Of a DNA stretch of 50,135 bases, positions 1-8,991 are shown one piece after another. Source of the stretch: an uncultured Bacteroidota bacterium (lineage in GTDB: Bacteria > Bacteroidota > Bacteroidia > Bacteroidales > CG2-30-32-10); NCBI GenBank assembly GCA_903889915.1, contig CAISZK010000073.1, positions 1 through 50,135 on the forward strand, written 5' to 3'. Position 1 is the first letter of the stretch, and each line of letters starts with the position of its first letter. The notes below the pieces were generated by a model. It was not told the origin of the DNA and made no database searches. It saw only the letters and a program-made list of their open reading frames with translations. Made by a program: the position numbers and the translations under genes.

Positions 1-1391
1 ATAATTTTGCCTTTGCTTCCGAACTGAAAGCAGTGAAGACAGTGAATTTTATCAACAACAATATTTCTCTCAATCCCGTTGCAATTAATGAATACCTCCA
101 TCTGGGATACATCCCGGAACCCCATTCTGTTTATAATAACATCTATAAATTTCCTTCGGGGAGCTATGCTATTGTCAAAGGAGATGAATTAAAAATTCAG
201 CAGTATTGGTCTATTGATGACAAAATAAAATCAAGTACATTGCATGATAAACAGGAGGCATTTGGACAATTGAAGCAATTGCTTGTTGGATCGGTAAAAT
301 TTCGTTTGATCAGTGATGTTCCATTTGGTACTTTTCTAAGTGGAGGCATTGATTCCAGTCTTGTCACGGCCATTGCACAATCATTAAGTTCGGAACCTGT
401 CAATACTTTTAACATCAGTTTTGCTGATTCAAAATTTGATGAAAGTAAGTATGCAACAGCCATTGCAGAACACCTTGGCACAAACCATCACGAATATAAG
501 GTCACGGAAAAAGATGCCATTGAATTGATCCCTGATCTGATTGATATTTATGATGAGCCTTATGCCGATTCTTCAGCAATTCCAACACTGCTTGTTTCAA
601 AAATGGCAAGGCAAAATGTTACAATGACCTTGTCAGGTGATGGAGGCGATGAACTGTTTATGGGTTATGGTGCATACAACTGGGCTCGCAGATTAAAAAA
701 TCCTTTCATAAGGACATTGCGGAGTCCAGCACAGAGAATACTTTCAGGCATGAATGATAAGTACAGAAGAGCATCTCACTTATTTGAAAGTGTTGCTGAA
801 AAGAACATGTCAAGTCATATTTTTTCACAGGAACAATATTTATTTTCAAGAAGTGAAATTTCAGGTTTTTTAAAACCGGAATTTTATCATGAATTCAAAC
901 TTGAAGAACAACCAGCCTTTGCAAGAGAACTATCCCCTGCCGAAAATCAATCAATTTTTGATTTCAAATATTATCTAAAAGATGACCTGCTGGTTAAAGT
1001 TGACAGGGCAAGCATGCATTATTCCCTTGAAACCAGAGTGCCTTTGCTCGATTACAGGATTGTTGAATTCGCGTATAACTTATCACCTGACCTGAGATAC
1101 AGAAAAGGAATTTCAAAGTACCTGCTTAAAAAAGTTCTCTACGATTATGTGCCTTCAAAGTATTTTGAAAGACCAAAATGGGGATTCAGCATTCCGCTTA
1201 AAAAATGGCTGGATAAAGATCTGAGTTTTCTTGTGAAAGACTATCTGTCAACAGAGGCGATCAAAAAGTCAGGGGTTCTGCAGGAAAATAAAGTTGCGGA
1301 ACTGATCACACAATTTCAGAACAAAGACAATAAATACCTGTATAATCGTTTGTGGGAACTTATTGTTCTTCAAAAATTCCTGCTAAAATAA
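1..1391 (+). CDS. asnB: Asparagine synthetase-type glutamine amidotransferase, 3' part (5' end outside window)
   Basis: The reading frame is open from base 3 and already reads NFAFASELKAVKT before the first possible start (GTG at 33), so the gene begins upstream of the window and only the end of the glutaminase domain is present. The ATP-pyrophosphatase domain follows, with the PP-loop SGGIDSS (about residue 103 counted from base 33), then SGDGGDELFMGY and KVDRASMHYSLETRVPLLD, all typical of AsnB-family enzymes that amidate a carboxylate using glutamine and ATP. In Bacteroidota such paralogues are common in exopolysaccharide and O-antigen loci. The membrane protein directly downstream on the same strand fits that setting, but the substrate (free aspartate or a sugar acid) cannot be told. 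Confidence in the family is high. The gene symbol is for the family only. Confidence 0.9.
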   Translation, partial: NFAFASELKAVKTVNFINNNISLNPVAINEYLHLGYIPEPHSVYNNIYKFPSGSYAIVKGDELKIQQYWSIDDKIKSSTLHDKQEAFGQLKQLLVGSVKFRLISDVPFGTFLSGGIDSSLVTAIAQSLSSEPVNTFNISFADSKFDESKYATAIAEHLGTNHHEYKVTEKDAIELIPDLIDIYDEPYADSSAIPTLLVSKMARQNVTMTLSGDGGDELFMGYGAYNWARRLKNPFIRTLRSPAQRILSGMNDKYRRASHLFESVAEKNMSSHIFSQEQYLFSRSEISGFLKPEFYHEFKLEEQPAFARELSPAENQSIFDFKYYLKDDLLVKVDRASMHYSLETRVPLLDYRIVEFAYNLSPDLRYRKGISKYLLKKVLYDYVPSKYFERPKWGFSIPLKKWLDKDLSFLVKDYLSTEAIKKSGVLQENKVAELITQFQNKDNKYLYNRLWELIVLQKFLLK

Positions 1392-1400
1392 TAAATCCTG

Positions 1401-1408
1401 TACTTTTG
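1401..1408 (+). promoter_or_regulatory. Bacteroidota -7 box TACTTTTG ahead of the membrane protein
   Basis: TACTTTTG matches the TAnnTTTG consensus, 20 bp before the GTG start at 1429. No TTTG at the expected -33 distance was seen, so this is a half-supported promoter. Confidence 0.4.
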
Positions 1409-1428
1409 TAATTGATTAAAAACAAACA

Positions 1429-2811
1429 GTGGAAAGAAGTTATCTTTGGTACACATCTCTGGCTCCTTCATTAATTGACTGGAGTATCATGTTCATTTAC
1501 CTGAGCATAATTTTACTTATCGCCTATTTTTACCAAAGAAAGCATATTGAAAACAATCCTGTTTACAGATATTTTATCTATGGTCTGTTTTTTAAAATAT
1601 TCTTAGGCATTGCATTTTGCATGATCTACATTTTTTACTATGAGGGCGGTGATACAACGGGGTATTACAGGAGCAGCGAAGCCTGCATCAATCTTTTATC
1701 AAAGGGAAATATCAGCAACTATTTTTCAATTCTGTTTGGTGACAGAAGCATGGAAAACTGGTATTCTTTTGACAGAACAACTGCCTTTCCTGATTACTGG
1801 AAAGATGCATACGCATTCGGTGTCGTAAGGTTTACCAGCATTTTCACATTCTTTGCTTTTAAAAATTATTTTACAACTACCATACTTCTGGACAGTATTG
1901 CTTTTATAGGTATCTGGAAACTCTATCTTGTATTCACAAGCATGTACCCACTGTTTTATAAAAAATTAGCTATCGGAATTATCTTTATCCCTTCTATCGT
2001 TTTTTGGGGGTCAGGAATACTGAAAGATTGCTACACTTTAAGCGCGGTCGGATGGCTGACATACAACATCTACATGATAGTTATTAAACGTCAGAAGATT
2101 TTTGTGAACATCCTTATCATGATCATCAATGGCTATATTATTATCTCTCTGAAACCATATATCATCGTTGCACTTTTGCCAGGGATTTTACTATGGGCAT
2201 CCTTTGAATGGACCCAGAAAATAAAAAATGTTGTGGTGCGAAGATTGATAGGACCGGGATTGATCCTCGCCGGAATGGGCGTTGGAGTATTGGCCCTTTC
2301 AGTATTTGGAAACAATTTGGGTTCTTACACCAACATAAAAGCCATGTCAGAAAAAGCCCAGACAACGCAACAGGATCTTATCAGGGGCGAGCAATACGGT
2401 TCCAATTATTATGACGTCGGCAAGTTTGATGCATCACTTACAGGCATACTCACCAAAGCACCCATTTCAATATTATCGGCATTGTTCCGTCCGTTTATCT
2501 GGGAAGCTAAAAACCCGGTGATGATCTTGTCGGGGTTGGAAAATCTGATCATACTTTGTTCATTCCTGCTGATCATTGTAAGGGTGGGTTTATTTAAAAC
2601 AATAAAAATCGTGGGATCCGAACCATTGTTGCTTTTCTCGCTATTGTTTGCAATTATTTTTGCCTTTTCAGTTGGCCTGGCATCTGCTAACTTTGGCGCC
2701 CTGGTGAGATACAGAATCCCCTGTATGATCTTCTTTATTCCATCACTTTTTATCCTTTTCGAAAGAATGAAAGAAAAAAGGGCAAAAGACAGGGAGGAAA
2801 TGACGGTTTAA
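1429..2811 (+). CDS. Polytopic membrane protein, Wzy/polymerase-like in character
   Basis: This is a 460-residue protein beginning with GTG, 37 bp after asnB. It has about ten hydrophobic helices spread over its length, a short periplasmic-type N-terminus, a polar loop around residues 305-345 and a basic cytoplasmic tail. The overall look (many helices, soluble loops, next to an AsnB-like enzyme) resembles O-antigen polymerase or EpsG-type proteins of surface-polysaccharide loci, but no diagnostic motif was recognised. The conserved-looking stretches FWGSGILKDCY and ALFRPFIWEAKNP remind me of a membrane family frequent in Bacteroidota polysaccharide loci. That is recollection, not a search result. 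The function is therefore inferred from context only. Confidence 0.65.
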   Translation: MERSYLWYTSLAPSLIDWSIMFIYLSIILLIAYFYQRKHIENNPVYRYFIYGLFFKIFLGIAFCMIYIFYYEGGDTTGYYRSSEACINLLSKGNISNYFSILFGDRSMENWYSFDRTTAFPDYWKDAYAFGVVRFTSIFTFFAFKNYFTTTILLDSIAFIGIWKLYLVFTSMYPLFYKKLAIGIIFIPSIVFWGSGILKDCYTLSAVGWLTYNIYMIVIKRQKIFVNILIMIINGYIIISLKPYIIVALLPGILLWASFEWTQKIKNVVVRRLIGPGLILAGMGVGVLALSVFGNNLGSYTNIKAMSEKAQTTQQDLIRGEQYGSNYYDVGKFDASLTGILTKAPISILSALFRPFIWEAKNPVMILSGLENLIILCSFLLIIVRVGLFKTIKIVGSEPLLLFSLLFAIIFAFSVGLASANFGALVRYRIPCMIFFIPSLFILFERMKEKRAKDREEMTV

Positions 2812-2884
2812 TAATTCCCGAGATTAATTCATCACCTTTTTTCTGTTTGATAGAGCAACCATGAAGCAATCCTGGGATGCTGAA

Positions 2885-3418
2885 CTATCGCTGATGCAGT
2901 TTCTGAAATATCTCCCACACAACGATCCCTGCACTTACCGAAATATTCAATGAATGTTTGGTTCCATACTGCGGGATTTCAATACAACCATCAGCACATT
3001 TAATAACCTCCTCCCCTACTCCATTAATTTCATTGCCGAAAACAATGGCAATTTTTCCGGTTACAGGGATGGTAAGGTTGTCCAAACTCACGCTGCCTTC
3101 AGCTTGTTCAATTGCATAAACAGTATAGTTCTCAGATTTTAATAAACCAACTGCATCTTCAGTTTTTTCGAAATATTTCCAGTCAACGGAATCAGTTGCG
3201 CCCAGTGCTGTTTTATGAATTTCTTTGTTAGGGGGCGTGCTTGTTATCCCACATAAATAAATCGCTTCAATCCTGAAAGCATCGGCTGTTCTGAAAACTG
3301 AGCCAATGTTGTGCATGCTTCTGATATTGTCGAGAACAATAACTACAGGAGTTTTTGGTGCATGTTTAAAATCCTCAACAGAAATTCTGTTTAATTCCGA
3401 CAACTTTAATTTTCTCAT
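2885..3418 (-). CDS. TrmH/SpoU-family RNA 2'-O-methyltransferase
   Basis: This is a SPOUT-fold methyltransferase of about 177 residues. It transfers a methyl group from SAM to a ribose 2'-OH in tRNA or rRNA. The three SpoU motifs are visible: NIGSVFRTADAF (motif 1), IVFGNEINGVGEEVI (motif 2) and IPQYGTKHSLNISVSAGI (motif 3, part of the trefoil knot). An in-frame ATG at 3451 would give 188 residues. I prefer the ATG at 3418 (MRKLKLSEL) because a -7 box for this strand lies at 3449-3456, which would put the upstream ATG at or before the transcription start. The target RNA is not clear from sequence. The gene is monocistronic and divergent from mutS. Confidence 0.88.
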   Translation of the reverse strand: MRKLKLSELNRISVEDFKHAPKTPVVIVLDNIRSMHNIGSVFRTADAFRIEAIYLCGITSTPPNKEIHKTALGATDSVDWKYFEKTEDAVGLLKSENYTVYAIEQAEGSVSLDNLTIPVTGKIAIVFGNEINGVGEEVIKCADGCIEIPQYGTKHSLNISVSAGIVVWEIFQKLHQR

Positions 3419-3448
3419 AAAATAAACGAAAGGAAAAAAATAATCATG

Positions 3449-3456
3449 CAAAATTA
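3449..3456 (-). promoter_or_regulatory. -7 box (TAATTTTG on the minus strand) for the SpoU methyltransferase
   Basis: CAAAATTA on the plus strand is TAATTTTG read leftward and fits TAnnTTTG. It lies 30 bp before the preferred ATG at 3418 and argues against the upstream in-frame ATG at 3451. No clear -33 TTTG was found. Confidence 0.4.
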
Positions 3457-3498
3457 ACCCGATCTTTTAAAAAAGTCAGTTTTGTAAAGTTTAATTTT

Positions 3499-3506
3499 TA
3501 AATTTG
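3499..3506 (+). promoter_or_regulatory. -7 box TAAATTTG for mutS
   Basis: TAAATTTG fits TAnnTTTG and lies 31 bp before the TTG start of mutS. The nearest upstream TTTG (3481-3484) is only 14 bp away, shorter than the usual 19-21. Confidence 0.4.
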
Positions 3507-3537
3507 TTTCAATTATTGCAACAATAAATTCTGAATT

Positions 3538-6168
3538 TTGACAAAAGAAAAAGAAAACAACATCGTTGAAACCCCGCTGATGAAGCAGTATCTCGCCATT
3601 AAAGCGAAATATCCCGATGCTCTTTTGCTATTTAGGGTCGGAGATTTTTATGAGACTTTCGGTGAAGATGCAATCAAAACTTCAGGAATATTGGGAATAG
3701 TTCTCACCCGCCGGGCGAATGGCGCTGCAACCTATATTGAACTTGCCGGTTTCCCTTATCATGCGTTGGATACTTACCTCCCAAAATTGGTGAAAGCAGG
3801 CTTTCGGGTTGCAATATGTGATCAGCTGGAGGACCCAAAACTGACAAAAAAAATAGTGAAACGGGGCGTCACTGAGCTTGTCACGCCCGGCGTTTCACTC
3901 AATGATAAAGTACTCGATCATAAAAGCAATAATTTCCTTGCGAGCATCCATCTTGAAAATAAAATTTCAGGAGTTTCTTTCCTCGATATTTCAACAGGCG
4001 AATTTTTAATTGCACAAGGCAGCAATGAGTATATTGACAAACTTCTTCAGAGTTTTCGCCCCAGCGAAGTGATCGTTCAGAAAAATAAACTGCGGCAGTT
4101 TGAAGAATTATTTGCTGAAAAATTTTACACCAACACTTTTGAAGATTGGGTCTTTACCAAAGATTTTTCTTACGATATTCTTGTAAAACATTTCGGAACT
4201 TCTTCACTAAAGGGATTCGGAGTGGAAGATATGGAATATGGGATCATCGCTGCCGGTGCGGCTTTGCATTACCTTTCGGAAACACAACACGACAAGATAC
4301 AGCATATCTCAAAACTGTCGCGTATTGAAGAAGATCATTATGTCTGGCTTGACAGATTCACTATCAGAAATCTTGAACTTCTGAGTACCAATAATGAGAA
4401 TGCACGCACATTGATAGATGTAATTGATCAGACAATCTCACCCATGGGATCACGGCTCATGAAGCGATGGCTTATTTTGCCACTCAAAAACAAACAGCCC
4501 ATTGATGAAAGATTGAATGTTGTGGAGTATCTTTTGAAAAATGGAAAAATCTCAGAAATACTTTTGCAGAACATCAAATTCATTGGCGATCTCGAACGTT
4601 TAATTTCAAAGGTTGCCGTGAGGAAAATTTTTCCGCGTGAGGTTATGCAACTGAAAAAGGCTCTCGATGCTTTGGTTCCCATAAAAAATGCCTGTAATGA
4701 ATCATCTGATGTTGCACTGAAAATAATTGCCGAACAACTGAACCCATGCACCCTGATCAGCGAAAGAATTGGCAGGGAAATAAATTCTGATCCACCTGTT
4801 TTGATTTCAAAAGGAAACCTGATAAACGCAGGCGTGAATGAAGATCTTGATGAACTGAGAAACCTGTCGAGTTCGGGTAAAAATTTCCTGCTTCATATCC
4901 AGCAGAGGGAAATTGAACGCACAGGGATACCCTCCCTGAAGGTGTCATACAACAATGTTTTCGGGTATTATCTTGAAGTGACAAACACACATAAAGATAA
5001 GGTTCCTCCAGAATGGCAAAGGAAACAAACGCTCGTGAATGCCGAGCGCTACATAACGGAAGAACTCAAGGAATACGAAGAAAAAATACTAGGAGCAGAA
5101 GAAAAAATACTAGCGATTGAAACGCACATTTATGATGACCTTGTCCTTGCACTGAACGATTACATAGAGCCAATACAACTGAACGCATCGCTGATTGCAA
5201 GGCTTGACTGCCTGTTGTCATTTGCAACGATTGCGAAAAAGAACAGGTATATACGACCTGAAATAAACGAATCATTTGTCATTGATATCAAAAAAGGAAG
5301 GCATCCTGTTATTGAGCAACAATTGCCCCTTGGTGAAGAATATATTTCCAATGATGTTTACCTCGACAATGAGAAGCAGCAGATACTGATCATCACCGGT
5401 CCGAATATGTCAGGAAAGTCAGCGTTGTTAAGGCAAACTGCGCTTATAGTACTGTTGGCCCAGATGGGAAGTTATGTCCCTGTTGACAGCGCTGAGATTG
5501 GTCTTGTTGATAAAGTTTTTACAAGGGTAGGCGCTTCTGACAATATTTCCTCAGGCGAATCAACCTTTATGGTTGAAATGAACGAAACAGCAAGCATTCT
5601 GAATAATATTTCCGATCGCAGCCTCATCCTTCTTGATGAAATCGGGCGCGGAACCAGTACTTATGATGGCATCTCCATTGCATGGGCAATTGCTGAGTTT
5701 CTTCACGAACATCCTATTTTCAGAGCAAAAACATTGTTTGCAACCCACTATCATGAATTGAATGAAATGGCTTCATCCATGCCCAGAGTAAAGAATTTTC
5801 ATGTCTCGATAAAAGAGATCAACAATAAAGTGATTTTCCTGCGCAAACTTGTTCCCGGTGGCACCGAGCACAGCTTTGGTATCCATGTTGCAAAAATGGC
5901 AGGTATGCCTTCGAAGGTGATTGAAACAGCAAATGAAATTCTGGTTCAGCTAGAAAAATCACACAGCAGTGAAGAACTGACAAAAAAAGCCAAAGAGATC
6001 TCGAAACGTAACCAGCAGTTGCGCGACTTCCAGCTTAGTTTTATCCAACTGGACGACCCCCTGCTTCAACAAATAAAACAGGACATCCTCAACATTGATA
6101 TTAACACCTTGTCACCGGTTGAAGCACTTTTGAAATTAAATGAGATTAAAAAATTGCTGGGGCAATAA
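3538..6168 (+). CDS. mutS: DNA mismatch repair ATPase MutS
   Basis: This is an 876-residue MutS1, the usual length. It binds base mismatches and small loops as a clamp dimer and recruits MutL. The N-terminal mismatch-reading motif [11 protein letters not shown] (the Phe-x-Glu wedge) is near residue 36. The ATPase carries Walker [14 protein letters not shown] (about residue 621), STFMVEMNE, Walker [16 protein letters not shown] and the FATHYHEL switch. The start codon is TTG. It is preferred because the following residues up to ETPLMKQY match the normal MutS N-terminus and no suitable ATG lies nearby. The frame is intact. It is transcribed alone, divergent from the SpoU methyltransferase, and followed by a long repeat-bearing gap. 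Confidence 0.97.
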   Translation: MTKEKENNIVETPLMKQYLAIKAKYPDALLLFRVGDFYETFGEDAIKTSGILGIVLTRRANGAATYIELAGFPYHALDTYLPKLVKAGFRVAICDQLEDPKLTKKIVKRGVTELVTPGVSLNDKVLDHKSNNFLASIHLENKISGVSFLDISTGEFLIAQGSNEYIDKLLQSFRPSEVIVQKNKLRQFEELFAEKFYTNTFEDWVFTKDFSYDILVKHFGTSSLKGFGVEDMEYGIIAAGAALHYLSETQHDKIQHISKLSRIEEDHYVWLDRFTIRNLELLSTNNENARTLIDVIDQTISPMGSRLMKRWLILPLKNKQPIDERLNVVEYLLKNGKISEILLQNIKFIGDLERLISKVAVRKIFPREVMQLKKALDALVPIKNACNESSDVALKIIAEQLNPCTLISERIGREINSDPPVLISKGNLINAGVNEDLDELRNLSSSGKNFLLHIQQREIERTGIPSLKVSYNNVFGYYLEVTNTHKDKVPPEWQRKQTLVNAERYITEELKEYEEKILGAEEKILAIETHIYDDLVLALNDYIEPIQLNASLIARLDCLLSFATIAKKNRYIRPEINESFVIDIKKGRHPVIEQQLPLGEEYISNDVYLDNEKQQILIITGPNMSGKSALLRQTALIVLLAQMGSYVPVDSAEIGLVDKVFTRVGASDNISSGESTFMVEMNETASILNNISDRSLILLDEIGRGTSTYDGISIAWAIAEFLHEHPIFRAKTLFATHYHELNEMASSMPRVKNFHVSIKEINNKVIFLRKLVPGGTEHSFGIHVAKMAGMPSKVIETANEILVQLEKSHSSEELTKKAKEISKRNQQLRDFQLSFIQLDDPLLQQIKQDILNIDINTLSPVEALLKLNEIKKLLGQ

Positions 6169-6177
6169 AAGAAAGAC

Positions 6178-6256
6178 CCAAATTCCAGGTTTCAAATTCC
6201 AAGATCCAAATTCCAAATTCCAAATTTCAAGACCGAAATTTCGGGACAAATTCCAT
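6178..6256 (+). repeat. Iterated CAAATTCCA-type words after mutS
   Basis: Directly after the mutS stop the sequence repeats variants of CAAATTCCA/CAAATTTCA about six times, interrupted by GACCGAAATTTCGGGAC, which contains a short self-complementary CGAAATTTCG. It has no coding potential. It is one of several short-word repeat patches in this window. Confidence 0.6.
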
Positions 6257-6475
6257 TTAGAGGTAACGATAAATCCTGAGTGGAGGATTTTTTTGCTTCT
6301 TTTGTAGTTTTGATACCAGCAATTCTTTTTCCGGATTGCATGATTTAATGAATTAAATTTTTAAAACTGTTTATTTATAAAGACTGATTGATTATGTTTA
6401 TTCTCAATTTTGATATAAGTGATTGATATTAATCAGCTTGTTTTGCAAAAAACACAATTTTCAATATGACTGATA
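6257..6475. other. AT-rich spacer before the 42-bp array
   Basis: No gene is seen. A -7-like TAGTTTTG is present at 6305-6312 (plus strand) but nothing convincing starts close behind it. It might serve transcription into the repeat array. Confidence 0.3.
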
Positions 6476-6742
6476 GTCGCTTCCTTGAGGAAAACAGTGG
6501 CTTCCTTCCGCAAGGAAGTCGCTTCCTTGAGGAAAACAGTGACCTCCTTCCGCAAGGAAGTCGCTTCCTTGAGGAAAACAATAGCTTCCTTCCGCAAGGA
6601 AGTCGCTTCATTGAGGAAAACAGTGGCTTCCTTCCTCAAGGAAGCCGCTTCCTTGAGGAAAACAATAGCTTCCTTCCGCAAGCAAGTCGTTTCCTTGAGG
6701 AAAATAGTGGCTTCCTTCCGCAAGGAAGTCACTTCCTTGAGG
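6476..6742 (+). repeat. 42-bp tandem repeat array, six units plus a partial seventh
   Basis: Six units of exactly 42 bp run from 6476 to 6727, followed by 15 bp of a seventh. Each unit consists of two related 21-bp halves, one containing GCTTCCTTGAGGAAAACA and one GGCTTCCTTCCGCAAGGAA. Both halves hold inverted repeats (TTCC-TTGA-GGAA and CTTCCTT-CCGC-AAGGAAG), so the strand can fold into a chain of about twelve small hairpins. Because 42 is divisible by three, several frames on both strands stay open. For example, plus frame 6466-6765 reads a 14-residue repeat SRFLEENSGFLPQG, and minus 6732-6433 reads KEATSLRKEAIVFL heptads. I see no reason to prefer any of these as a real protein. Units differ by point changes only. 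Confidence 0.92.
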
Positions 6743-6949
6743 TACGGATTCGGTATTTACCTTAAGCCATATCCTTTTTTTCTATCCAAAAACGATTATT
6801 TCAGAATGGAAGTAAATGAAGATTTTTTTATTATGTTTGCATCATGAAAATCATTATCCAAAAATAAATGATTATAAATGAACAATCCCAGTAGCTTTAA
6901 AAAATTAAGGACTTTGGAAAGAGTATTTTGGAGATTGCGGAAATACGAT

Positions 6950-6967
6950 ACACCTGACGTTAGGTGT
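6950..6967. repeat. Palindrome ACACCTGACGTTAGGTGT
   Basis: This is an 18-bp near-perfect inverted repeat (6-bp arms ACACCT/AGGTGT around GACGTT) 41 bp upstream of the start of the orphan membrane protein. It could be an operator, a small hairpin, or a relic of a recombination site. The right half GTTAGGT fits the GTTRRRY core of integron attC sites, but no full attC is recognisable. Confidence 0.5.
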
Positions 6968-7007
6968 AAGCCAATCAAACTAATTCAAACATTTGAAACT
7001 GATTATT

Positions 7008-7514
7008 ATGGTACAAAGAAAATCTGGTTACTGGAATATTTTTAACATCGCTTATTTTATCATTGTTACATCTTGCAATCTGATTTTCTTTGATAGAATT
7101 AACTTGATTATTTTCAAGCAAACTCCCCTGTTTTTATTGTATCAGTTAATTATGTTTTATGATTTAATTCTCTTTTTCAGTTTGCTTTTATTTAAAATTA
7201 ATTATGGTCCTTTTGGTTCGTTGAAAAGAAATAATTTCCCGGAAGGAAAAATAATAGAAGAATTCAAATCATTTGGTAGAATAGGATTTTTTCGGATTGG
7301 ATATTTCTTTTCAAAATGGGTAATTTTTGATAATGGTTTAGGAATAAAAATCTTTGGAATTATTAAAATATTTATTCCCAGGAATGACTTGAAAATTGTT
7401 AATGATCACAAACTAATTCATAACTCTTCTGAAATTTATAATCCAATAATTTTGAACAGAGACATTGTTGAGAAACTTAATGACCTGAATTGGCCTGAAC
7501 TTAACAACTGGTGA
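7008..7514 (+). CDS. Hypothetical two-helix membrane protein
   Basis: Not recognised. The preferred start is ATG 7008 (MVQRKSGYWN). A TTG at 6993 would add five residues. The protein has about 168 residues: two hydrophobic helices (about 8-27 and 38-62), a positively charged cytoplasmic-type segment, and a C-terminal soluble domain with many aromatic and Ile/Phe residues ending in NWPELNNW. It stands alone between mutS and the ketoacyl synthase, downstream of the 42-bp array and the palindrome at 6950. Its AT content is higher than that of the neighbouring housekeeping genes, which could mean recent acquisition. It could be an immunity, inhibitor or small envelope protein, but nothing in the sequence decides this. 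Confidence 0.6.
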   Translation: MVQRKSGYWNIFNIAYFIIVTSCNLIFFDRINLIIFKQTPLFLLYQLIMFYDLILFFSLLLFKINYGPFGSLKRNNFPEGKIIEEFKSFGRIGFFRIGYFFSKWVIFDNGLGIKIFGIIKIFIPRNDLKIVNDHKLIHNSSEIYNPIILNRDIVEKLNDLNWPELNNW

Positions 7515-7623
7515 GCAAAATTGGCAGGAATAGTGAATTGGTAAGCATAACCATTCAAATTTAGCATCAAAGTCTATGGAAAATGTAATGTGCCAATTAC
7601 ACCATCTTCACCGGCCAGCAAGG

Positions 7624-8835
7624 TTATTCAATTAACCCCGGATTCGAAACAATAATAGAGGTTGCATTGCCGCCAAATCCCGTAGCATTGATCATCACTT
7701 TACGAATGTTTTTTGGATGGTTATTTACTATTGCTTTGTATGGGAAATCAGGAGAGAAGTTGTTTTGCAGGCAAAGCAAAGCAAGCTCCAGGCTGAGTGC
7801 CGCTGATGCTGCATAAGTGTGCCCTATCTTCCACTTGTTTGAGAAAAGATTTGGAACAACATTTCTGAAAACATCTTTCACTGCATTCATCTCTGCACGA
7901 TCACCCTTTGCAGTACCCGGACAATGGAGCAACACGAGATCAATATCATTATCGGTGATCATATTTTCCATTGCCATCTTCATAGATGCAGCAAGCAATG
8001 AACCATCTTCAGCAATGCCCGTCAGGCTGACAGGCTTTTCAAATGAAAACCCAACAGATTCAATGATACACAGCGGTTGTTTTTCCTTTAGTTCCTGCAT
8101 CTTCATTTTCTCGATTGCAAAAACAGCAGCACCTTCGCCAAGGACAAAAGTGTTCAGACCTTCATTCACGGATGAGAGGGGCGTACAAGGATATTCTATG
8201 GCAAGTAAATCTGAATAAATTCCCAGTGCTTCAACCTGCGCCAATGTAAAATTTGTAAGTGGAGCTTCAGTTCCTCCCGCAAGAAAACGATCTGCCATTC
8301 CCGCTTTGATCCATGCAATAGCATTGCAAATGGCCTGGATACCGGTGGAACAAGTTACAGAAGTGTCAATAACCGGTCCGGCAATATTCAGATGAGCAGC
8401 TACCTGATTCGAAACAAATCCAAGCGTCGTCAGTGGAGATGCATAAGGTGATGTCCTTTTTGAATTATCGTTCAGGAATTCTTCATGTAACTGCTCAAAC
8501 AATGCGGTGGATCCACGAGAAGAGCCAAGATTCACTCCCGTTATTTTTCCTGCATAACCTCTCCTGTTTGATTCAGAAAAAGCAAGTCCGGCAGCATGAA
8601 TGGCCATCAATATGGTTCTGTCTAACCTTTTGTATTTGGGATTATCAATGATCAGGTTGGAAAGTTGTTCTTCTGCATTTTTGGAAATACATCCTACAGC
8701 ATATTTCTTCCCGTTGAAATATTTTTCAACAAGACAATTTTCATTTGAGAGATACTTTGCAAAGATAGCATCCCGCTGAAAACCCAGGGGTGAAATTGAG
8801 CCACAGCCGGTGATGGTGATCAGGTCATTGGTCAT
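7624..8835 (-). CDS. Beta-ketoacyl-ACP synthase, FabF/KAS II-like
   Basis: This is a 403-residue thiolase-fold condensing enzyme that joins an acyl thioester to malonyl-ACP. The catalytic triad is complete: Cys162 in TSVTCSTGIQ, His304 in LLHCPGTAKGD and His339 in KWKIGHTYAASAA. GEGAAVFAIE and the glycine-rich tail NATGFGGNATSIIV are also typical. It is more divergent than a housekeeping FabF (HCPGTAKGD instead of HGTGT..ND), so it may serve a specialised pathway. No ACP or other fatty-acid gene lies next to it. The ATG start sits inside a GTCATTGG repeat, so MTND at the N-terminus is encoded by repeat words. Homologues usually begin a few residues before ITG.GSISPLG, which agrees with this start. 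Confidence 0.88.
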   Translation of the reverse strand: MTNDLITITGCGSISPLGFQRDAIFAKYLSNENCLVEKYFNGKKYAVGCISKNAEEQLSNLIIDNPKYKRLDRTILMAIHAAGLAFSESNRRGYAGKITGVNLGSSRGSTALFEQLHEEFLNDNSKRTSPYASPLTTLGFVSNQVAAHLNIAGPVIDTSVTCSTGIQAICNAIAWIKAGMADRFLAGGTEAPLTNFTLAQVEALGIYSDLLAIEYPCTPLSSVNEGLNTFVLGEGAAVFAIEKMKMQELKEKQPLCIIESVGFSFEKPVSLTGIAEDGSLLAASMKMAMENMITDNDIDLVLLHCPGTAKGDRAEMNAVKDVFRNVVPNLFSNKWKIGHTYAASAALSLELALLCLQNNFSPDFPYKAIVNNHPKNIRKVMINATGFGGNATSIIVSNPGLIE

Positions 8836-8925
8836 TGGTCAATAGTCAGAAGTCATTAGTCATTGGTCATTAGTCATTGATGGTCATTAGTCATTGGTCA
8901 TTGGTCATTGGTCAATTGTCATTGA
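8818..8925 (+). repeat. Iterated GGTCATTAGTCATT words overlapping the ketoacyl synthase start
   Basis: About ten copies of the 7-bp word GTCATTG/GTCATTA lie between the ketoacyl synthase and icmF, and they continue into the first codons of the ketoacyl synthase. Reverse-complement versions occur at 20061-20088 and 27356-27380, so this is a dispersed word family. Confidence 0.75.
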
Positions 8926-8991
8926 ATAGAAACCTGAAACTTTAACAGAACCCGAAACAACAAACTACAAACCACAAACCACGAACATTTC

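Noticed and set aside
6433-6847. Overlapping open frames on both strands through the 42-bp array
   Set aside because: A repeat unit divisible by three keeps every frame open if one unit is open, so the frames are no evidence of protein. No start signal, domain or promoter favours any of them.
6950-6967. Integron attC site
   Set aside because: Only a short palindrome with one matching half is present. A true attC has paired halves 60-140 bp apart, and none could be placed.
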